Shown piece by piece: positions 61,474 to 64,000 of a stretch of DNA of 64,000 nucleotides (within the stretch, counting starts at the first letter, position 1; every line of letters begins with the position of its first letter). The notes beneath the pieces were generated by a model. That model ran no database searches and had not been told where the DNA came from. It saw only the letters and a list, made by a program, of their open reading frames with translations. The DNA comes from Azomonas macrocytogenes (GTDB lineage Bacteria > Pseudomonadota > Gammaproteobacteria > Pseudomonadales > Pseudomonadaceae): positions 124,001-188,000 of the forward strand of contig NZ_JACHXI010000002.1 of assembly GCF_014191985.1 (NCBI RefSeq). The letters are read 5' to 3'. Position numbers and translations under genes: made by a program.

Positions 61474-61923
61474 ATGGGATTTGAAATTGAATGGTCGCCG
61501 GACTTCGAGACTGGCATCGAGATCATCGACGGGCAGCACAAGCGCCTGTTCGAATATTTCAGGGAAGTCGACAACAGCATTGCTTCAGGAGACGAGAATA
61601 AAGTCGGGGAAGTGGCCATGGGCCTGATCGACTACGCCATCAGCCATAACGCCTTCGAGGAAACGCTGATGAAGCAGGCCGAGTATCCGCACCTCGAAGC
61701 CCATCGCAAGATCCATGCAGCATTCGCCGAGCGGGTCAGGGGATATGCACGCAAGCTGGAGGAAGGCGCTGATCCGGTAAAGGTGGCACGCACGATCCGC
61801 ATCCATATCGGCCTGTGGCTGATCGACCACATCAAGCGCGAGGATCGAAACTACGTCAGTTGCGTGAAAAAGAGCCTCGATCCCGGCTTTGTCGCCCGGA
61901 TGATGAGCAAGGTCTTCGGCTGA
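61474..61923 (+). CDS. Bacteriohemerythrin
   Basis: 149 residues with the diiron ligands of hemerythrins: GQHKRLFEYF (His), ISHNAFEETLMKQAEYPHLEAHRKIH (three His plus Glu, about 55-80) and IGLWLIDHIKREDRNY (His, Asp). It binds O2 (or NO) reversibly in the cytoplasm; roles include oxygen supply and sensing under low oxygen. ATG 61474 follows GAGGGAG. The Anr-type box upstream fits low-oxygen induction. Confidence 0.92.
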   Translation: MGFEIEWSPDFETGIEIIDGQHKRLFEYFREVDNSIASGDENKVGEVAMGLIDYAISHNAFEETLMKQAEYPHLEAHRKIHAAFAERVRGYARKLEEGADPVKVARTIRIHIGLWLIDHIKREDRNYVSCVKKSLDPGFVARMMSKVFG

Positions 61924-62008
61924 ACAGCTCGGGCGAGAACGGCGAAAAAGGCTCCTTGACCGTGTTTTGTCCTGGCAGTAAGTCTCTTTCGCCGGCTCTC
62001 TTTCTTCT

Positions 62009-63100
62009 TTAGTCCTCGCTGATTTCAATAGTCGGCATCGCCGGTGCCCGGCCCTGATTCTGCGCCAGGCGCGCGCCGACGTTGCGGGCCAATTGCTGGT
62101 AGAGCATGGCGAGCGGGCTGTCCGGATCGGCAATGACCGTCGGCCGGCCGGCATCGGCCTGGCTGCGGATGTCCATGGACAGCGGCAGTGAGGCCAGTAC
62201 GTCGACTCCATACTGCTCGGCCAGCTTCTCGCCACCGCCGGTGCCGAACAGATGCTCGGCATGACCACAATTGGAGCAGATGTGTACGGCCATGTTTTCT
62301 ACGATGCCGAGTACCGAAATGTTGACCTTGTAAAACATCTCGATGCCCTTTTTCGCATCCAGCAAGGCCAGGTCCTGCGGTGTGGTGACGATCACGCTAC
62401 CGGCCACCGGCACCTTCTGCGCCAGGGTCAACTGGATGTCGCCGGTTCCCGGCGGCATATCCACGATCAGATAGTCGAGATCATCCCAGGCGGTCTGGTT
62501 GATCAATTGCAATAGTGCACCGGATGCCATCGGCCCACGCCAGACCATAGGCGTTCGTTCGTCGGTCAAAAAGGCCATGGACATAAGTTGCACACCATGC
62601 GCCTGTAGCGGTACCAGGGCCTGCCCGCTGATTTCGGGATGGGTGCCTGCGGCGATGCCGAACATGATGCCCAGGCTGGGGCCGTGGATATCCGCATCCA
62701 GGATACCAACCCGCGCCCCCTCACCGACCAGTGCCAGCGCCAGGTTGGCGGCGGTGGTGGATTTGCCCACGCCGCCCTTGCCGGAAGCCACGGCGATCAC
62801 GTTCTTCACGTTGGCCAGGGCCGGCGTCTGGGCACTGGACCGATGCGGTTCGATATGCCACTCGACCTGTACCTCGGCATGCTCGACGCCCGGCAGGTTT
62901 TCCAGCGCCACTTGTAGCGTTTGCGCCCAGCCATGCTTGAACAGGTCGGCTGGATAGCCCAGTTCGAGGCGCACGCGCACCGTACTGCCCTGGATATCCA
63001 CCTCACGCAGACAACCGGCGCGAACCGGGTCCGTGTTCAAATGGGGATCGATATATCCACTGAGGGCAGCTTCCACCGCGTCACGGGTGATAGTAGTCAA
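62009..63100 (-). CDS. apbC: Mrp/ApbC iron-sulfur carrier ATPase
   Basis: 363 residues. An N-terminal MIP18/DUF59 domain (about 1-85) is followed by a deviant Walker A GKGGVGKST near 108. The C-terminal part has the CxxC (CSNCGHAEHLFG) that binds the bridging 4Fe-4S cluster, and VDMPPGTGDIQLTL. It carries Fe-S clusters to target apoproteins. Confidence 0.96.
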   Translation of the reverse strand: MTTITRDAVEAALSGYIDPHLNTDPVRAGCLREVDIQGSTVRVRLELGYPADLFKHGWAQTLQVALENLPGVEHAEVQVEWHIEPHRSSAQTPALANVKNVIAVASGKGGVGKSTTAANLALALVGEGARVGILDADIHGPSLGIMFGIAAGTHPEISGQALVPLQAHGVQLMSMAFLTDERTPMVWRGPMASGALLQLINQTAWDDLDYLIVDMPPGTGDIQLTLAQKVPVAGSVIVTTPQDLALLDAKKGIEMFYKVNISVLGIVENMAVHICSNCGHAEHLFGTGGGEKLAEQYGVDVLASLPLSMDIRSQADAGRPTVIADPDSPLAMLYQQLARNVGARLAQNQGRAPAMPTIEISED

Positions 63101-63301
63101 ATTCGCGCTCCGGATAAGGTCGAAAACAGCATTATCCTATCCGAGCAGAGAGATAGTCTGCAGCCATTGGTTTTGTGTGGAATTGGCTGGCGCATGGTTC
63201 ATGCATGAAAACAGCTCGGGTCGCTCTAAACTTTTCCGTTATGGCGGCGTCCGAGCCTTGAGCCCATGAGAGGGCCTGTGCCATCAACCAAGGATGTGCC
63301 G
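63101..63301. other. Divergent intergenic region apbC / gluconate dehydrogenase-like
   Basis: 201 bp; it should hold promoters for both genes. No repeat or regulator site is evident. Confidence 0.35.
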
Positions 63302-63931
63302 ATGAAAACGATCGATCCGATGCATTCGCCTTCCCTTCTCGACGCCTTCCGTATTAGTAATCGTCCCCCTCTTGCCACACTCGGACCGCAGCCAGGCCCT
63401 TGTGTAGTACAGCGCCCATCGGCCAAGGCCTACCGACCGGATTTCTTCAGCGGGCCGGAGTGGGCGTTCCTGAACGCAGCCTGTGCATGCCTGATTCCGG
63501 CCGGGGTAACCAGCGGCAACGTCACCCATATGAGTGCGGCACAATTCATCGACCGCCACATGCACACGCCTTATGCCCATGGGAAAACTCACTCGCAGCA
63601 GGATTTGCCCGGTAAGCGGGAGCACCTGTCGGTTCGCGATCTCTTGCGTACCGGCATGAAGGCCATGGATCGGCACTGTCAGCATACCTTCGACAACCGA
63701 CGTTTCGTCGAACTGGAACCAGCGCTGCAGGAAAACCTGCTGCAAGCCGCCGGGAACGGTACATTGGCCCTGGATGATGGGTCTGCAGCCGCCTGGTTCG
63801 CACAACTGCAAGCCGAGGTGCGCCTGGCCTGTCTGTGCCTGCCCGAGCATGACTGTGAGCTCGGCACCCGGCAGCATGGCCCGAGTCTCACCGTGAGCAT
63901 CGGTACGGTGCGCAGTTCATTGTCGCAATGA
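63302..63931 (+). CDS. Gluconate 2-dehydrogenase subunit 3-like protein
   Basis: 209 residues. The region FFSGPEWAFLNAACACLIPAG ... SAAQFIDRHMHTPYAHG (about 50-105) matches the gamma-subunit family of membrane-bound gluconate and related sugar-acid dehydrogenases. The C-terminal 45 residues do not match the usual ending of the family, suggesting divergence or an old frameshift. No Tat signal is obvious. The catalytic FAD and cytochrome subunits, if present, would lie past the right edge (69 bp remain). Confidence 0.65.
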   Translation: MKTIDPMHSPSLLDAFRISNRPPLATLGPQPGPCVVQRPSAKAYRPDFFSGPEWAFLNAACACLIPAGVTSGNVTHMSAAQFIDRHMHTPYAHGKTHSQQDLPGKREHLSVRDLLRTGMKAMDRHCQHTFDNRRFVELEPALQENLLQAAGNGTLALDDGSAAAWFAQLQAEVRLACLCLPEHDCELGTRQHGPSLTVSIGTVRSSLSQ

Positions 63932-64000
63932 CGGCGAGAGTCGTTGCGTAACAACCATTACAACATTGCAAAAGGCAACGTGTCAGTGGGTTCCCATAAC

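Overview
The window (about 62% G+C overall) reads as a chromosome segment of a Pseudomonas-like gammaproteobacterium (Pseudomonadaceae). The basis is gene content and local gene order, recalled from P. aeruginosa and not searched: proS / lipoprotein / thioredoxin / YihY / ArsC / Hda / purMN; a six-gene Sha (Mrp) antiporter next to slyB-like, pdxH, OmpA and esterase genes; rapA beside alkB; braCDEFG; and dcd close to mrp/apbC. These blocks are far apart in P. aeruginosa, so this chromosome is rearranged relative to it.

Layout. 1-8.1 kb: the 3' end of a giant Ig-like-repeat surface protein, then a TolC-type outer membrane lipoprotein, a periplasmic adaptor, a membrane HlyD protein with an N-terminal soluble domain, and an M50 zinc metalloprotease fused to a HlyD-like tail. 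It looks like an export or processing set for the repeat protein without an ABC ATPase. 8.3-10.7 kb: a membrane-embedded patatin-like lipase. 10.8-22.7 kb: housekeeping genes (proS, lytic transglycosylase, thioredoxin-like lipoprotein, YihY, ArsC-like, hda, PerM-like, DUF2066, purM-purN, DUF3108). 22.7-28.4 kb: the shaACDEFG cation/proton antiporter operon. 28.7-33.2 kb: envelope and cofactor genes, then tRNA-Pro(CGG). 33.3-40.0 kb: an A+T-richer, gene-sparse stress region (PfpI-like, Tat-type aldo/keto reductase, DUF4142, PA2169-like, YjdM-like, MaoC). It also holds three previously unlisted 22-codon genes for paralogous one-helix membrane microproteins. Two of them have matching Anr/FNR-type promoters and UUCG-loop terminators.

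40.0-51.9 kb: alkB, rapA, an unusual RNase T2, a hydroxypyruvate isomerase-like gene and the branched-chain amino acid ABC transporter braCDEFG. 52.0-60.7 kb: an accessory island with a DUF4143 ATPase preceded by a long inverted repeat, a WYL-type regulator divergent from a tandem-AAA+ ATPase across a palindrome, an IS30 remnant, and a large YegD/Hsp70-like protein. It ends in an IS5-like remnant abutting a beheaded MFS gene. The WYL/AAA+/Hsp70 set is a candidate uncharacterised chaperone-ATPase (possibly defence) system. 60.7-64 kb: dcd, an Anr-box-preceded hemerythrin, mrp/apbC and a gluconate dehydrogenase subunit 3-like gene.

The two best candidates for undescribed biology are the tandem 22-residue proteins under apparent oxygen-responsive control (38.4-39.8 kb) and the WYL/AAA+/Hsp70 set (53.4-59.8 kb). 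The M50-HlyD/TolC/adhesin cluster comes third.
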